Part shown: positions 41,506 through 51,414 of the stretch, piece after piece | Layout: the number at the start of each line of letters is the position of its first letter | How positions within the stretch are numbered: the first letter of the stretch is position 1 | Source: Bacteroidaceae bacterium | Lineage (GTDB): Bacteria > Bacteroidota > Bacteroidia > Bacteroidales > Bacteroidaceae | Assembly (NCBI GenBank): GCA_017940605.1 | Contig: JAGAYF010000039.1 | Location: 1-64,000, forward strand | Reading direction: 5' to 3' | DNA length: 64,000 bases | The notes under the pieces: generated by a model | The model's input: only the letters and a program-made list of their open reading frames with translations | Told to the model about the DNA's origin: nothing | Databases searched by the model: none | Made by a program: the position numbers and the translations under genes

Positions 41506-42546
41506 ATGAGAAAATTATTCTTTTTAGGCGCACTCATCGGCCTCTTCGCCTGGAGCGGAAGCTCCCTGCAGGCCAGTGCCAAGGCGGACAAGCCGCTGAT
41601 CATCTTTGACAACGACATGGGTAACGACGTAGACGACATCTTTGCGCTCGACATCCTGTTAAAGTACCACGACATGGGCAAAATCAAGTTCATTGGCGTG
41701 CTTCTGAACCGCGATGCGCCCTCGGCCGCCGCCTTTGTCGACCTGTACGACACCTGGTGCGGCCATCCCGAAATTCCCATCGGCATTACGCACCTCGGCC
41801 CCAACCCAACGGCTGAGCAGAAGTCCTATGCGAACAAGGTATGGCGCATGGAGGAAAACGGCAAGCGGATATTCCGCACCACGCGCGAAGATCCGCGCAC
41901 CTATCCCGACGCAGTGGATTTGTATCGCCGCCTATTGGCCCGCGCAGCCAACAAGAGCGTCGTCATTGTCTCGACAGGTTTCTCCAACAACATAGCCCGC
42001 CTCATGGAAACTACGGGCGACGACATCTCGCCCCTCAGCGGCATGGAACTGCTCAAGCGCAAGGTCAGCTGGGTCTCGGTAATGGCCGGCGACTTCCAGC
42101 GTCCCGACTACGCTGAGTACAATGTCAAGAACGACGTTCCCGCAGCCAAGAAGTTCTTCGAGAACAGCCCCGTGCCCATCGCGTTTTCCGACTTCCTGCT
42201 GGGCAAGAGCATCTGCTATCCCGCTACAAGCGTCGAGAATGACTTCACATGGACGAAACACCACCCCCTTGTGGAGGCCTACAAGGTGTACCTGAAGATG
42301 CCCTACGACCGTCCCACGTGGGATCCCACGTCAGTGCTCTACGCCGTTGAGCCAACAGCTGGCTTCTTCGGCCTTTCCGAGCGCGGCAACGTGACAGTGA
42401 CCGAAAAGGGATGCACCCATTTCCACCCGTCGCCCACCGGCAACTGCCGCTACCTGACAGTCACCGACGCGCAGCGCAAGAAGATTTTGGATTTCTTTAC
42501 GGAAATTGCCCCCAAGCGGCCCAAGCACTGCATTGCCAGGAAATAG
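41506..42546 (+). CDS. Exported nucleoside hydrolase, copy 1
   Basis: The 346-residue protein has a signal peptide (about residues 1-24) and the inosine-uridine hydrolase Asp cluster, here FDNDMGNDVDDIFALDIL near residue 35; the Asp residues bind the catalytic Ca2+. Further conserved parts are NRDAPSAAAFVDLY, VVIVSTGFSNNIARLM and the C-terminal VTEKGCTHFHPS. These enzymes split ribonucleosides into base and ribose. The signal peptide places it in the periplasm, unlike most characterised members. A close paralogue follows after 36 bp. Confidence 0.88.
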   Translation: MRKLFFLGALIGLFAWSGSSLQASAKADKPLIIFDNDMGNDVDDIFALDILLKYHDMGKIKFIGVLLNRDAPSAAAFVDLYDTWCGHPEIPIGITHLGPNPTAEQKSYANKVWRMEENGKRIFRTTREDPRTYPDAVDLYRRLLARAANKSVVIVSTGFSNNIARLMETTGDDISPLSGMELLKRKVSWVSVMAGDFQRPDYAEYNVKNDVPAAKKFFENSPVPIAFSDFLLGKSICYPATSVENDFTWTKHHPLVEAYKVYLKMPYDRPTWDPTSVLYAVEPTAGFFGLSERGNVTVTEKGCTHFHPSPTGNCRYLTVTDAQRKKILDFFTEIAPKRPKHCIARK

Positions 42547-42582
42547 TTCCGGCCGACGGCCACTGAGACAAGCACTCATCCT

Positions 42583-43617
42583 ATGAAATCATTCTTATAT
42601 GCAATAGGGACACTCTTGGTGTCCCTATTCTTTTTCCCCACGCCGTCCAGGGCCGCCGCGCCCGTGCGCATCATCTTCGACAGCGACATGGGCAACGACG
42701 TGGACGACGTATTCGCCCTCGACATCCTGTTAAAGTACCACGACATGGGCAAAGTGAATATTCTGGGCATGCCAGTCAACCACGATGCCCCGTCGGCCGC
42801 CGCCTTCATCGACCTGTACAACACCTGGTGCGGCCATCCTGAAATTCCGCTGGCCATCATCCGCAACGGAGTCTGCACAAAGAAATGGGAAAGCACCTAC
42901 AGCTACAAGGTATGGCAGCTGGAGGAGAACGGGCGCAGGGTGTTCCGCACCACGCACGCCGACCCGCGCGCCTTCCCCGACGCAGTCGACCTGTACCGCC
43001 GCCTGTTGGCCCAGTCGCCCAACAAGAGCGTCGTCATCGTCTCGACAGGATTTTCCTCCACCCTGGCCCGCCTCATGGACACCACGGGCGACGACATCTC
43101 GCCCCTCGGCGGCATGGAGCTGCTCAGGCGCAAGGTCAGCTGGATTTCAGTAATGGCCGGCGATTTCCAGCGCCCCGACTACCCCGAGAACAATGTAAAG
43201 AAGGATATCCCCGCCGCCCAGAAGTTCTTTGAGCATTCGCCCGTGCCGCTCGTGTTCACCGACTTCCTCCTGGGCGAAAGCATACGCTACCCTGCCTCCA
43301 GCATTGAGCGCGACTTCAATTGGACGAAGCACCACCCCCTTGCGGAGGCCTACCGCGCCTACCGCAAGATGCCCTACGACCGGCCCACGTGGGATCCCCT
43401 GGCCATGCTCTACGCCCTCGAGCCCGACGGCGGCTTCTTCCAGTTGTCCGAGCGCGGCAACGTGACAGTGACCCAGAACGGCTGCACCCATTTCCACCCG
43501 TCGCCCACCGGCAACTGCCGCTACCTGACAGTCACCGACGCACAGCGTCGCAAAATCCTCGATTTCTTCACCACGCTTGTTCCGCAGCGCCCCAGGCACT
43601 GCACCGCCCGTCGCTGA
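42583..43617 (+). CDS. Exported nucleoside hydrolase, copy 2 (tandem duplicate)
   Basis: The 344-residue protein is collinear with copy 1 over its whole length and shares long stretches, e.g. MGNDVDDVFALDILLKYHD, YNTWCGHPEIPLAI and QNGCTHFHPSPTGNCRYL. It has its own signal peptide (SFLYAIGTLLVSLFFFPTP). Differences cluster in the N-terminal signal and in the loops after residue 60, so substrate choice may have diverged. A recent tandem duplication is the simplest explanation. Confidence 0.88.
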   Translation: MKSFLYAIGTLLVSLFFFPTPSRAAAPVRIIFDSDMGNDVDDVFALDILLKYHDMGKVNILGMPVNHDAPSAAAFIDLYNTWCGHPEIPLAIIRNGVCTKKWESTYSYKVWQLEENGRRVFRTTHADPRAFPDAVDLYRRLLAQSPNKSVVIVSTGFSSTLARLMDTTGDDISPLGGMELLRRKVSWISVMAGDFQRPDYPENNVKKDIPAAQKFFEHSPVPLVFTDFLLGESIRYPASSIERDFNWTKHHPLAEAYRAYRKMPYDRPTWDPLAMLYALEPDGGFFQLSERGNVTVTQNGCTHFHPSPTGNCRYLTVTDAQRRKILDFFTTLVPQRPRHCTARR

Positions 43618-43641
43618 CGCGGCGGGGGCACACCTACGGGG

Positions 43642-44601
43642 TTACTTCTTCCCTACCGTCGTTTTCTGCATCCGTTTCTGCCTGCGCACGGCCGTGCGCA
43701 GCAGTTCCACGTCCTCATAGGGCACGCCCATGCGCTGCCCTCGGCCCAGCAGCGTCAGGGCCTCTTCCCTGCGCCCCTGCCTGGCCAGGAACAGGGCGTG
43801 GCCCTTCAGCAACGCAGCGTCCTTGGGAGACAGGTCCGTGGCGTGCGCCCAGTCGGCTGCGGCCGCAGCCTCCTGTCCCAGGGCCTCCTCAATGTCGGCC
43901 CGCTTGGCATAGTAGCGACTGTCGTTGGGATGGCGGCCTATCAGGGCATCCATGCGCTGCAGGGCCTGCTGCCAGTTCTTCTGCTGCACGTCCAGCAATG
44001 CCATGCCATAGGAAGCGCGCTCGTCCAGCGGATGCAGGGCCAGCAACGCGCCGAAGTCGGCGGCTGCGGCGGCCACATGGCCCATGTCGGCATGGGCACA
44101 GGCGCGGAAGAACAGTGCATCCTCGTCCTTGGGCGACAGATGCAGCACCTTGTCAAAGTCGGCCACGGCATCGGCCGCCTGGCCCAGCAGCAGGTACAGC
44201 CCGCCGCGGCGCAGGTAGGGCTTGGCGTAGCTGCCGTTGAACTTGATGGCCTTGCCATACAGGTCCAGTGCACTGCGCTGCCTGCCCTCGCGCTCCTCCA
44301 GCTGGCCCAGTTCATAGTACACCTCGACATTCGACGGCATCTTGGGCAGCACCTTCAGGGCCTGCTCCAGCCGCGACTTGCCCACGGAAAAGGAGTCGTT
44401 CTGCAGGGCGTGGTAGGCCGTCTGTATCAGCCGGCGGTAGCGCGCCGAATCCTCAGCCGTGTAGGGCGATGCCACGGGGCGTTCCGTGGGTTGCACCGCC
44501 TGCACCTTGGGCGTGCCGTTCAGCCCAATGCGCGCCTGCCCCCATGCCTGTTGCACCAGGACGGCCGCCAGCCATACCAGAAAGATTTTCTTGCAGTCCA
44601 T
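43642..44601 (-). CDS. Exported tetratricopeptide repeat protein
   Basis: The 319-residue protein has a signal peptide (KIFLVWLAAVLVQQAWG) and about eight TPR-like helical pairs from residue 60 on (for example SAVDLYGKAIKFNGSYA-like units such as ALDLYGKAIKFNGSYA, ADAVADFDKVLHLSPKDEDA, WQQALQRMDALIGRHPND). It probably acts as a periplasmic scaffold. The stop is 24 bp from the convergent nucleoside hydrolase stop. Two ATGs (44616 and 44601) are possible; the later one gives the better signal peptide. Confidence 0.82.
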   Translation of the reverse strand: MDCKKIFLVWLAAVLVQQAWGQARIGLNGTPKVQAVQPTERPVASPYTAEDSARYRRLIQTAYHALQNDSFSVGKSRLEQALKVLPKMPSNVEVYYELGQLEEREGRQRSALDLYGKAIKFNGSYAKPYLRRGGLYLLLGQAADAVADFDKVLHLSPKDEDALFFRACAHADMGHVAAAAADFGALLALHPLDERASYGMALLDVQQKNWQQALQRMDALIGRHPNDSRYYAKRADIEEALGQEAAAAADWAHATDLSPKDAALLKGHALFLARQGRREEALTLLGRGQRMGVPYEDVELLRTAVRRQKRMQKTTVGKK

Positions 44602-44629
44602 ACATTGCGTCTGCACTGGGCAGACACCG

Positions 44630-44637
44630 CAAAATTA
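44630..44637 (-). promoter_or_regulatory. -7 box TAATTTTG for the TPR gene
   Basis: Exact consensus match on the minus strand, 28 bp before the ATG at 44601. Confidence 0.6.
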
Positions 44638-44777
44638 GGCAATAATCTTCACCCCTGCCTCCTGCCGGCGCAAAAAATCGCGCCACATCCTCATCGCCAA
44701 CCACATAGCACCCGTCCCCTGACAGGACGGAAGCCCCTGTGGGGCGCAATGCACACACAACGCCCCGTAAAAGCTGG

Positions 44778-44856
44778 ATGATTACGCCCCATCGAAAAAT
44801 TCTTGGGCCGCATCCGATGGCCTTTCACGCCTTGTTGGCCGGGCTTTTACGCCCCT
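44778..44856 (-). repeat. Ladder repeat copy G (minus orientation, 22/22/21 bp spacing)
   Basis: On the minus strand, units begin at 44853 (GGCGTAAAAG), 44831 (GGCGTGAAAG), 44809 (GGCCCAAGAATTTTT, distinct unit) and 44788 (GGCGTAATC). A further GGCG at 44764 is out of phase. The copy lies between the divergent promoters of the TPR gene and nagA; the rest of this 458-bp gap shows no gene. Confidence 0.82.
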
Positions 44857-45033
44857 GCGCTGCATGGTGCTGCCCAACGCGTTCAGGCCAACCCACCTGG
44901 CGGCCGCACCACGCCGGCCTCCCAACGCCATGCCCGTTGGCACTGGCAGGCAGAAGCTGCCCCGTTTTATTAAAAAAAGTAACAATGTGCACAAAAAACC
45001 TTTCTCCCCATGGCCCACTTGCAAATAAATTCG

Positions 45034-45041
45034 TACCTTTG
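45034..45041 (+). promoter_or_regulatory. -7 box TACCTTTG for nagA
   Basis: Exact consensus match, 19 bp before the nagA ATG, giving a short leader of about 15 nt. Confidence 0.65.
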
Positions 45042-45059
45042 TAATTCAATCCAGTCGCA

Positions 45060-46229
45060 ATGGGTCGAAACATCACACAAATAACCAACGGACGCATCCT
45101 CACGCCACAGGGCTGGCTCAGGGGAGGAAGCATCTTGGTGGAAGACCGCAGGATCATCGAGGTTTCCGACAACGAAAACACTCCGCCGGAGTGCCAGACA
45201 TTTGTCGACGCACGGGGCATGAACATCGTGCCCGGAGCCATCGAACTGCATGTCCACGGCGGTGGCGGTGCTGACTTCATGGAGGGCACGGAGCAGGCTT
45301 TCCGCCGCGCCATCGACGTGCACATGCAGCACGGCACGACAGCCATCTACCCCACCCTTTCGTCATGCAGCGTGCCCATGATACAGGCCGCCGTGGCCAC
45401 CACGGAAAAACTCATGCAGGACGAGGCGACCCCCATACTGGGACTGCACATCGAAGGGCCCTATTTCAACAAGGAACAGGCAGGCGGACAGATGCCCGAA
45501 TACATTACGCCCCCCATCAAGGAGGACTACGAGATGATACTCGGCAGCACCCGCTGCATCAAGCGCTGGGACGAAGCGCCCGAGCTGCGCGGTTCTGAGG
45601 AGTTTGGCCAGTGCTGCGTGCGCCACGGCGTACTGCCGGCCATTGCCCATACCAAGGCCGAGTGGAATGACGTGCGCCGCGCCTACGAAGCCGGCTTCAG
45701 CCACGCCACACACTTCTACAACGCCATGACGGGATTCCACAAGGTGAGGGAATACAAGCACGAAGGAACGGTGGAGAGCATCTACGCCATTCCCGACATG
45801 ACCGTCGAGGTCATAGCCGACGGCATACACGTGCCACCCACCATCCTGAAGATGATCTACCTGTTCAAGGGCGTGGAGCGCACGGCGCTCATCACCGATG
45901 CCCTGGCCTGCTCGTGCAGCGACAGCAACGAGGCGTTCGACCCGCGCGTCATCATTGAGGACGGCGTGTGCAAGCTGGCCGACCGCTCGGCCCTGGCAGG
46001 CAGCGTGGCCACCAGCGACCGCCTCATCAAGGTCATGGTCGAGAAAGTGGGCATCCCCCTGTCCGATGCCGTCCGCATGAGTTCCGAAACGCCGGCACGC
46101 ATCATGGGCGAGGACCGCCACGTGGGCATGCTGCGCAAGGGCTACGATGCCAACCTCTGCATCTACGACAGCGACACCAACCTGCAATTTGTCATGCAAA
46201 AGGGAAAAATCATCCGCAACGACCTGTAG
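45060..46229 (+). CDS. nagA: N-acetylglucosamine-6-phosphate deacetylase
   Basis: The 389-residue amidohydrolase removes the acetyl group from GlcNAc-6-phosphate, feeding glucosamine-6-phosphate into glycolysis or cell-wall synthesis. Motifs: ELHVHGGGGADF (HxH metal site, near residue 63), LHIEGPYFN (near 128, metal Glu), AHTKA and SHATHFYNAMTGFH (metal His), and ALITDALA (catalytic Asp, near 279). The length is typical. It is a single-gene unit with a hairpin terminator downstream; nagB is not in the window. Confidence 0.95.
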   Translation: MGRNITQITNGRILTPQGWLRGGSILVEDRRIIEVSDNENTPPECQTFVDARGMNIVPGAIELHVHGGGGADFMEGTEQAFRRAIDVHMQHGTTAIYPTLSSCSVPMIQAAVATTEKLMQDEATPILGLHIEGPYFNKEQAGGQMPEYITPPIKEDYEMILGSTRCIKRWDEAPELRGSEEFGQCCVRHGVLPAIAHTKAEWNDVRRAYEAGFSHATHFYNAMTGFHKVREYKHEGTVESIYAIPDMTVEVIADGIHVPPTILKMIYLFKGVERTALITDALACSCSDSNEAFDPRVIIEDGVCKLADRSALAGSVATSDRLIKVMVEKVGIPLSDAVRMSSETPARIMGEDRHVGMLRKGYDANLCIYDSDTNLQFVMQKGKIIRNDL

Positions 46230-46382
46230 CCGCCGCGCCGTTTGCTTTTTCCTTTCCCCACTGTATTGCTATTCATCCACTGCGCCCATCTTCACACCAG
46301 CCGAAGACGGGCGTTCGTCATGCCTGCCCCTGGCCTTCCGTCCCTTGTGTCGGGATTTCGGCGAATGAGGGGGCTTTCTTCC

Positions 46383-46411
46383 CCTGCCACGACGGCGGCC
46401 GTGGTGGGGAG
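46383..46411. repeat. GC-rich imperfect hairpin in the nagA downstream gap
   Basis: CCCC-CCACG pairs with CGTGG-GGGG with small internal loops. It lies in the 303-bp gap between nagA and the large secreted protein; apart from this and the terminator at 46465 I see nothing in the gap. Confidence 0.35.
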
Positions 46412-46464
46412 GAAGGAGGCCCGCACGGGGACAGGGCATGAATGCCCGCAACCACGGCACAAGA

Positions 46465-46508
46465 AAAGTGCCTCGCAGGCTTCCGCATGGGGAAGTGCGA
46501 GGCACTTT
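46465..46508. terminator. Bidirectional terminator between nagA and the 1614-residue protein gene
   Basis: AAAGTGCCTCGCA (46465-46477) pairs perfectly with TGCGAGGCACTTT (46496-46508); the loop itself has CTTCC/GGAAG arms. T runs occur on both sides, so it can stop the two converging transcripts. Confidence 0.8.
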
Positions 46509-46532
46509 GGCGTATCAGTTCGGTTCAGCAGC

Positions 46533-49500
46533 CTACTTCACCGACACTTTCTGCTTGCCCACGATGTAGATGCCCTTCTGCAGGCCACGGGTGGCGTCAG
46601 CGGCATTCACATGGCGGCGCAGCAACTGTCCGTCTATGCTGTAGACATTGACATACTCGCTGCTCTGGCGGATGATGGCAGTACGGATGGCATCCAGGAT
46701 GCCATTGCCCTTGACAGTCAGGGTGGCGGCGCTGCCAGTGTCGATATCCTGTACCTGCAATGGGTCAATGTAACCCGTCTGGCCAGCCACCAACACGCTT
46801 ACGCTGTCGTTGGTCACCGTCAGGAAGCCCTTCTCAAACAATCCAAGGCCTTTCTTCAGCAACTGCGTGCCGGAGAGGCTGGCCACAAGGCCATTGGCCG
46901 TCTTAGGCTCGGTGGTGTTGTAGTCTTCGATGGCCACGGGAGTGATTATCATGTTGATGGAATCGTGGAGCACCTCATCGACCGTCGGTGCTGTGGCGGG
47001 ATTGCCCGTTACAAGCACGAACGGCTCACCGGCCTCAAAGGAAGCCTTCTCGTACAGTACGACGGAACTGATGGAGTCGGCTGCGTTGTCCACAGTGGCA
47101 CTCTTCAGGCCGTAGGTCTTGACGGGGACTTTCTTGAAGTTCTCGTCCTCGGCCTCAATGTTGGCCACGGCAAACGGGAAGGTCTTGATCTGGATGTTAT
47201 CGTTCAGTGCGGGGAAGTTCAATGCCGCATCGGGATCTTCCACTGCCTCGAAGGTAAAAGCTGAAGAAGTGCGGTAACCCTGACCGCTATCGCTGAAGCT
47301 GGGAATTCCGTTGGCGTTGTTGGTACTCCACCATACGGCACGCAGGTCGCTGCCTTGATAGTGCAAAGGCTTGCCTTTCAGCGTCACCTCAGTGCCGCTG
47401 CCATTGGTATACTTGTTGGTAACGGTGTCGGTCACGATTTCAAACTCACCGCTGCCCAGGATGTTGATGCCCAACGGCATGGGCACAAGACTTTGCGTCA
47501 CATACCAGTCAGCATCTTGGTTGCGGCCCAGGTACAAGCCCGTGGCACGGTTCTGGATGGCGTAGGCATTCTCCTCACCCTCCATCTTCACGATGCGCCA
47601 CATGGCGTAGGGATTGGCATAGGCATCAGAAAGGTTACCATTAGAGAAGTCAGGCACGTAGGTAGTGGTTGTACCGTCGCCGTTGTCCTCGGTCACATTC
47701 GCAAAGTCGCGTCCGCCGGCCACGGAGAAAGGCATGTCACCCCAATGCTCGTCATCCAGGGCGGCAAAGTTCCAATAGTATCCGTAGCGAACAGGACCTA
47801 CCTTGTATGCCAAGGCATCGCTCTGCCAAGGATTCTGCGCGTTGGCATCGGTAGCCATCAGGGCATGGCCGTACCTCCACGTAGGAGCTTTCGTACGGAC
47901 ATAGGAACGGTCAACAGAGGGCGTAGCAGTGAATGCTATCGAAGCCATGCTTGTTTCCGTACCCGTGATGTAGTACCATTTGTTCAGTTCAAACGTCTTG
48001 CGCATGGACTGGAGTTTCGCCATTACCTCGGGAATGTTCTTCTTGGCCTGCTCCACACTTTCCTTGGTCGGCTTGATAGACATCAGGTTATAGATTTTCT
48101 CATTGGCATAGGCATCAAACTCTGCCTTCTGAGCCGTGGTAATTTCACCATACTGCAAATCTTTTTCGTTTGCAGCCACATGGACAGAGTCCCTCAAGAC
48201 TTTCAATTCTATCAAGGCCAGCGACAAATCCATGGTATCCACAGCCAGTTCATTGATCTTGGACTTGGCATCCACGATAGCATTGACGGCTGCCTCGCTT
48301 ACGTTGCCGCTTTCCAACTGGGTCTTGGCCGTTGCCATGGCAGCGTTCAGTTCTGTCACGGCTTCCTTCATGCCACTTACATAGTTGTAGGCGGAATTTT
48401 CTTCATTCAACTTGGCTTCGTACAACTGCAGGAAGCCAGCTGCCCAATATACGTTGCCACTCGTTTGGCTGTCGTTGATTGTGTGCGGCACGGCAATACG
48501 GATGAACTGATAGGGCTGGTCCATGACAACGGCCGGCGAGAAGAACTTGCGGTATTGCACATTGTCGGTATAGGGCAGGTTGGCAAACTTCCTCACCAAA
48601 GTCCAGGAATCGGCGTTGGCCGTGTCGTTCGTGGCATATACGTCAAATTCTATGGGGCGCTGTGCCTGGCCTAAGTCAGCCTGCAGGTTGTCATAGGGCG
48701 AGAATTTGTCGTCGCGGCGCATGGAGTAGAAGAAACGAATGGCCTTCTGGGGATTGGCCTTCAGGTCAAACTGCACATAGTGTGGCCAACCGTCGGTAGG
48801 CTGCGTGGCAGCATTGTGACTGGAGATCCAGAACTTGTTGGCATTCGGGTCAATCAAGTATTCAAACTTGTAGGGATTGGCCGCATAGTCAAACTGGTGA
48901 GGCGCATTGGTCGATATCTGGCAGTTAGCAGGGTCGCTTCCGTCAGCGTTGGTAATCAACGGCTGGCTCATATCCATGTCATAAGTATATGCCTTGTCCA
49001 ACGTAGCATCGGCATCGTCAATTTCATCTTGGCACTTAATGTTCAATGCCTTTTGGTTACCGGCCGCTACAATCTCTTTCAGGAATTCTTCATCCGAGAC
49101 TTTCTCCACTTTCCATGCTCCCAGCTGACCATCCGTGCTTCTCCACGTTTCTACGCGCGTCGGACCTGTCGCACCACCTGAGCTTGCGCCATAGGGATGG
49201 AAAGAGTAAGCCCCCATGGCTGGATTAGCTTCTGCAAAAATCTCAAACTTACCCGTCGTACCCTGGCGGTTACCACCATTGAAGCACAGGTCGCTGGTCC
49301 AAATGCTGTTTGTCATCGTCATTGGCTTAGGCTCTTTGTCCAAACCGATGGTACGTACATAGTTGACCGTTCCTACAATGTATTTGCCCGTTCCCAAGTT
49401 CTGAATGGCATACATCCCATTCTCCTGCGGAATCACGCGGAAATAACGGTTGGGGTTCTTGGCATCCTCATCCATGTTGGTATCCCAATACAGGAGGTTG

Positions 49501-51377
49501 TCATCGTCGGCATAGAAGCCAGCCACCTTTCCTTGCTTGCTCTTGAAGCGATAGTCGGCATTGACAAAACGGTAGTAGCTGTTCGGATCAAAATCATTCG
49601 AAGCGGCCAGCGTGTCCTTGAGCTGCTCCTTCACGGCATCGGTGGCTGCATTCAGCGCATCTGCGGCACTTGCGTAGTCACCGCCGTCGGCATATACCTT
49701 GCGGGCAGCTTCCAATGCGTCCAACATCGGTTTGGCAATGCTCATCTTCAGCGTTCCCGGCGTACCTTCACTGGGTGCCCAGTCATTTACAATGCCGCCC
49801 GCTTCCGTAATGGCTTCGTTCAGCAGAAACTTGGGCGTAATGCGCTCGGCAGGAACAGCCTCTATCATCCAGCGACGGCCCAGGTTGGCACTGTTGGAGT
49901 TGGCTGTCAGGAAAGAATTATCTCCCAACTGGATGCCCAGCGGATTCTCGTCTATATAGAAACGGTATTCGTTACCTCCTATGTTTCGGGCCTCAAAATG
50001 GGTGCGCGCCGTACCCGTCATGTTGAACTGCGTCCATACTTTCTCACCCTTGTTCCTGAAACCAAATGAATAGACAAAGGGAGCAAAGTAGGTAGAGTCT
50101 CCGCTCCAGCTGCTCTCGGCACAGTTCTTCAGGACATATCTTCCGTTGCCCAGGTCCTTAAAGTGCCAAATATACTGCTGTCCAAGGTCTTCATTGGTGC
50201 TTTCATCCACCCCTTGGCCCAACCACCATGCATCGTCGGTATAGTTTTTATGACTGTTTGCCCAAGCCGTGGTCGCGCCTGTCGCATTCGTTATGGTTTT
50301 GGCCGTCAGCTTTTCACGCTCTGCATAATCCATGAATGGCACCATCCATTTTGTTTTGTCGGTCGGCCAACCTTGGGCTGCGCTGTACACATCGCTGATA
50401 CGCACAAAGTAATATCCGTCCTTCAAAGGATTGATTGCCCCTTTCACTTTTTCAATGGCAGCCTGAAGTTTTTCCAATTGCTCCTTGTACACTTCATCGG
50501 TAGCCCCTTCGTCACGTTTGTCAATGGCTTCATCCAATACTTTGGTAAATTCAGCAAATGCGGCTGCATCACTCACCTGCCCGGGGTTGTTTCCTTGGGT
50601 CAGCTGAAGGCCTTTGGCATCTGTACAAACTTCATTGAGTGCAATCCATGCCGAGTCAGCGCCCAGATCCACAGGAATCAGTTCGAAACTGGAATTGGTT
50701 GTATTGTCCTTAGCATTCAACTTCACCAGTTTATCACTGCCCAAACGACAACGCCACGTATTGACCGTTGGCACAAACATGACACCGCCTTCCTTGGCCG
50801 TAAATAGTTTGTCCAATGTCTGCATTCCATGTTGAACCGTTCCTTCTGTTGCATCAGAAGAGCCCCATGATTTGGTGCGTGCAAAGAAAGTACATTGCTC
50901 CTTGGTCGTTGCGTAAATATTGCTCTGGCCACAAACCTCAACTAAAGGATAGAAGTAGGTTTCGTCCTGCGGACCACAATTCTTCAAGTGGTAGGTAGGC
51001 TGCCCATCCACGGAATCGGCCTTGGTAATGTGCCAAATAGTCGCCATCTTAAGGTTACGGTCCAACTTATCTATGCCAAACAGTTCTATGTTTTTACTTG
51101 TCAGTGTATCCCGCAATGGTGTAACCATCGTTGTATTATAGCCTAAGGACTTACTATACTTAATCAATAAGGCCCAGTCGGTCGTTGTCGTACCGTCTTT
51201 GTCTTCTTTTGTATCTGCACTTTTTGCATTTCGCAGAACCATTCGGTAGTATCCATCCTTCACCTCTGTATTGACGTTCTTCGACGGATCATACACTGCC
51301 GCCATCGCCGTTTGTGCAATGCTCACAAAGCATGCCAGAAAGGCAAGCCAAAAATAAAAAGTTTTTCTCATACGCAT
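46533..51377 (-). CDS. Very large exported multidomain protein with T9SS-like C-terminal tail
   Basis: The 1614-residue protein has a signal peptide (FYFWLAFLACFVSIAQTAMA). Four related segments begin with a YY pair near residues 42, 319, 599 and 1134 (DGYYRMVLRN, DGYYFVRISD, NSYYRFVNAD, NKWYYITGTE) and are followed by phrases such as AIQNLGTGKYI and AIQNRATGLYL, typical of beta-trefoil, ricin-like modules. Helical spacers like FIVAR bundles separate them (near 290, 560, 1010). About 850-985 resembles an F5/8 type C domain. The last 45 residues (VNVYSIDGQLLRR...GIYIVGKQ) look like a type IX sorting domain. A surface glycan- or matrix-binding protein is likely. It follows a small secreted protein gene by 37 bp. 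The start could also be two codons later. Confidence 0.8.
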   Translation of the reverse strand: MRMRKTFYFWLAFLACFVSIAQTAMAAVYDPSKNVNTEVKDGYYRMVLRNAKSADTKEDKDGTTTTDWALLIKYSKSLGYNTTMVTPLRDTLTSKNIELFGIDKLDRNLKMATIWHITKADSVDGQPTYHLKNCGPQDETYFYPLVEVCGQSNIYATTKEQCTFFARTKSWGSSDATEGTVQHGMQTLDKLFTAKEGGVMFVPTVNTWRCRLGSDKLVKLNAKDNTTNSSFELIPVDLGADSAWIALNEVCTDAKGLQLTQGNNPGQVSDAAAFAEFTKVLDEAIDKRDEGATDEVYKEQLEKLQAAIEKVKGAINPLKDGYYFVRISDVYSAAQGWPTDKTKWMVPFMDYAEREKLTAKTITNATGATTAWANSHKNYTDDAWWLGQGVDESTNEDLGQQYIWHFKDLGNGRYVLKNCAESSWSGDSTYFAPFVYSFGFRNKGEKVWTQFNMTGTARTHFEARNIGGNEYRFYIDENPLGIQLGDNSFLTANSNSANLGRRWMIEAVPAERITPKFLLNEAITEAGGIVNDWAPSEGTPGTLKMSIAKPMLDALEAARKVYADGGDYASAADALNAATDAVKEQLKDTLAASNDFDPNSYYRFVNADYRFKSKQGKVAGFYADDDNLLYWDTNMDEDAKNPNRYFRVIPQENGMYAIQNLGTGKYIVGTVNYVRTIGLDKEPKPMTMTNSIWTSDLCFNGGNRQGTTGKFEIFAEANPAMGAYSFHPYGASSGGATGPTRVETWRSTDGQLGAWKVEKVSDEEFLKEIVAAGNQKALNIKCQDEIDDADATLDKAYTYDMDMSQPLITNADGSDPANCQISTNAPHQFDYAANPYKFEYLIDPNANKFWISSHNAATQPTDGWPHYVQFDLKANPQKAIRFFYSMRRDDKFSPYDNLQADLGQAQRPIEFDVYATNDTANADSWTLVRKFANLPYTDNVQYRKFFSPAVVMDQPYQFIRIAVPHTINDSQTSGNVYWAAGFLQLYEAKLNEENSAYNYVSGMKEAVTELNAAMATAKTQLESGNVSEAAVNAIVDAKSKINELAVDTMDLSLALIELKVLRDSVHVAANEKDLQYGEITTAQKAEFDAYANEKIYNLMSIKPTKESVEQAKKNIPEVMAKLQSMRKTFELNKWYYITGTETSMASIAFTATPSVDRSYVRTKAPTWRYGHALMATDANAQNPWQSDALAYKVGPVRYGYYWNFAALDDEHWGDMPFSVAGGRDFANVTEDNGDGTTTTYVPDFSNGNLSDAYANPYAMWRIVKMEGEENAYAIQNRATGLYLGRNQDADWYVTQSLVPMPLGINILGSGEFEIVTDTVTNKYTNGSGTEVTLKGKPLHYQGSDLRAVWWSTNNANGIPSFSDSGQGYRTSSAFTFEAVEDPDAALNFPALNDNIQIKTFPFAVANIEAEDENFKKVPVKTYGLKSATVDNAADSISSVVLYEKASFEAGEPFVLVTGNPATAPTVDEVLHDSINMIITPVAIEDYNTTEPKTANGLVASLSGTQLLKKGLGLFEKGFLTVTNDSVSVLVAGQTGYIDPLQVQDIDTGSAATLTVKGNGILDAIRTAIIRQSSEYVNVYSIDGQLLRRHVNAADATRGLQKGIYIVGKQKVSVK

Positions 51378-51414
51378 TTTGTTTTAGAAATTATTGTTGT
51401 TGTTTTTAGTTGAA

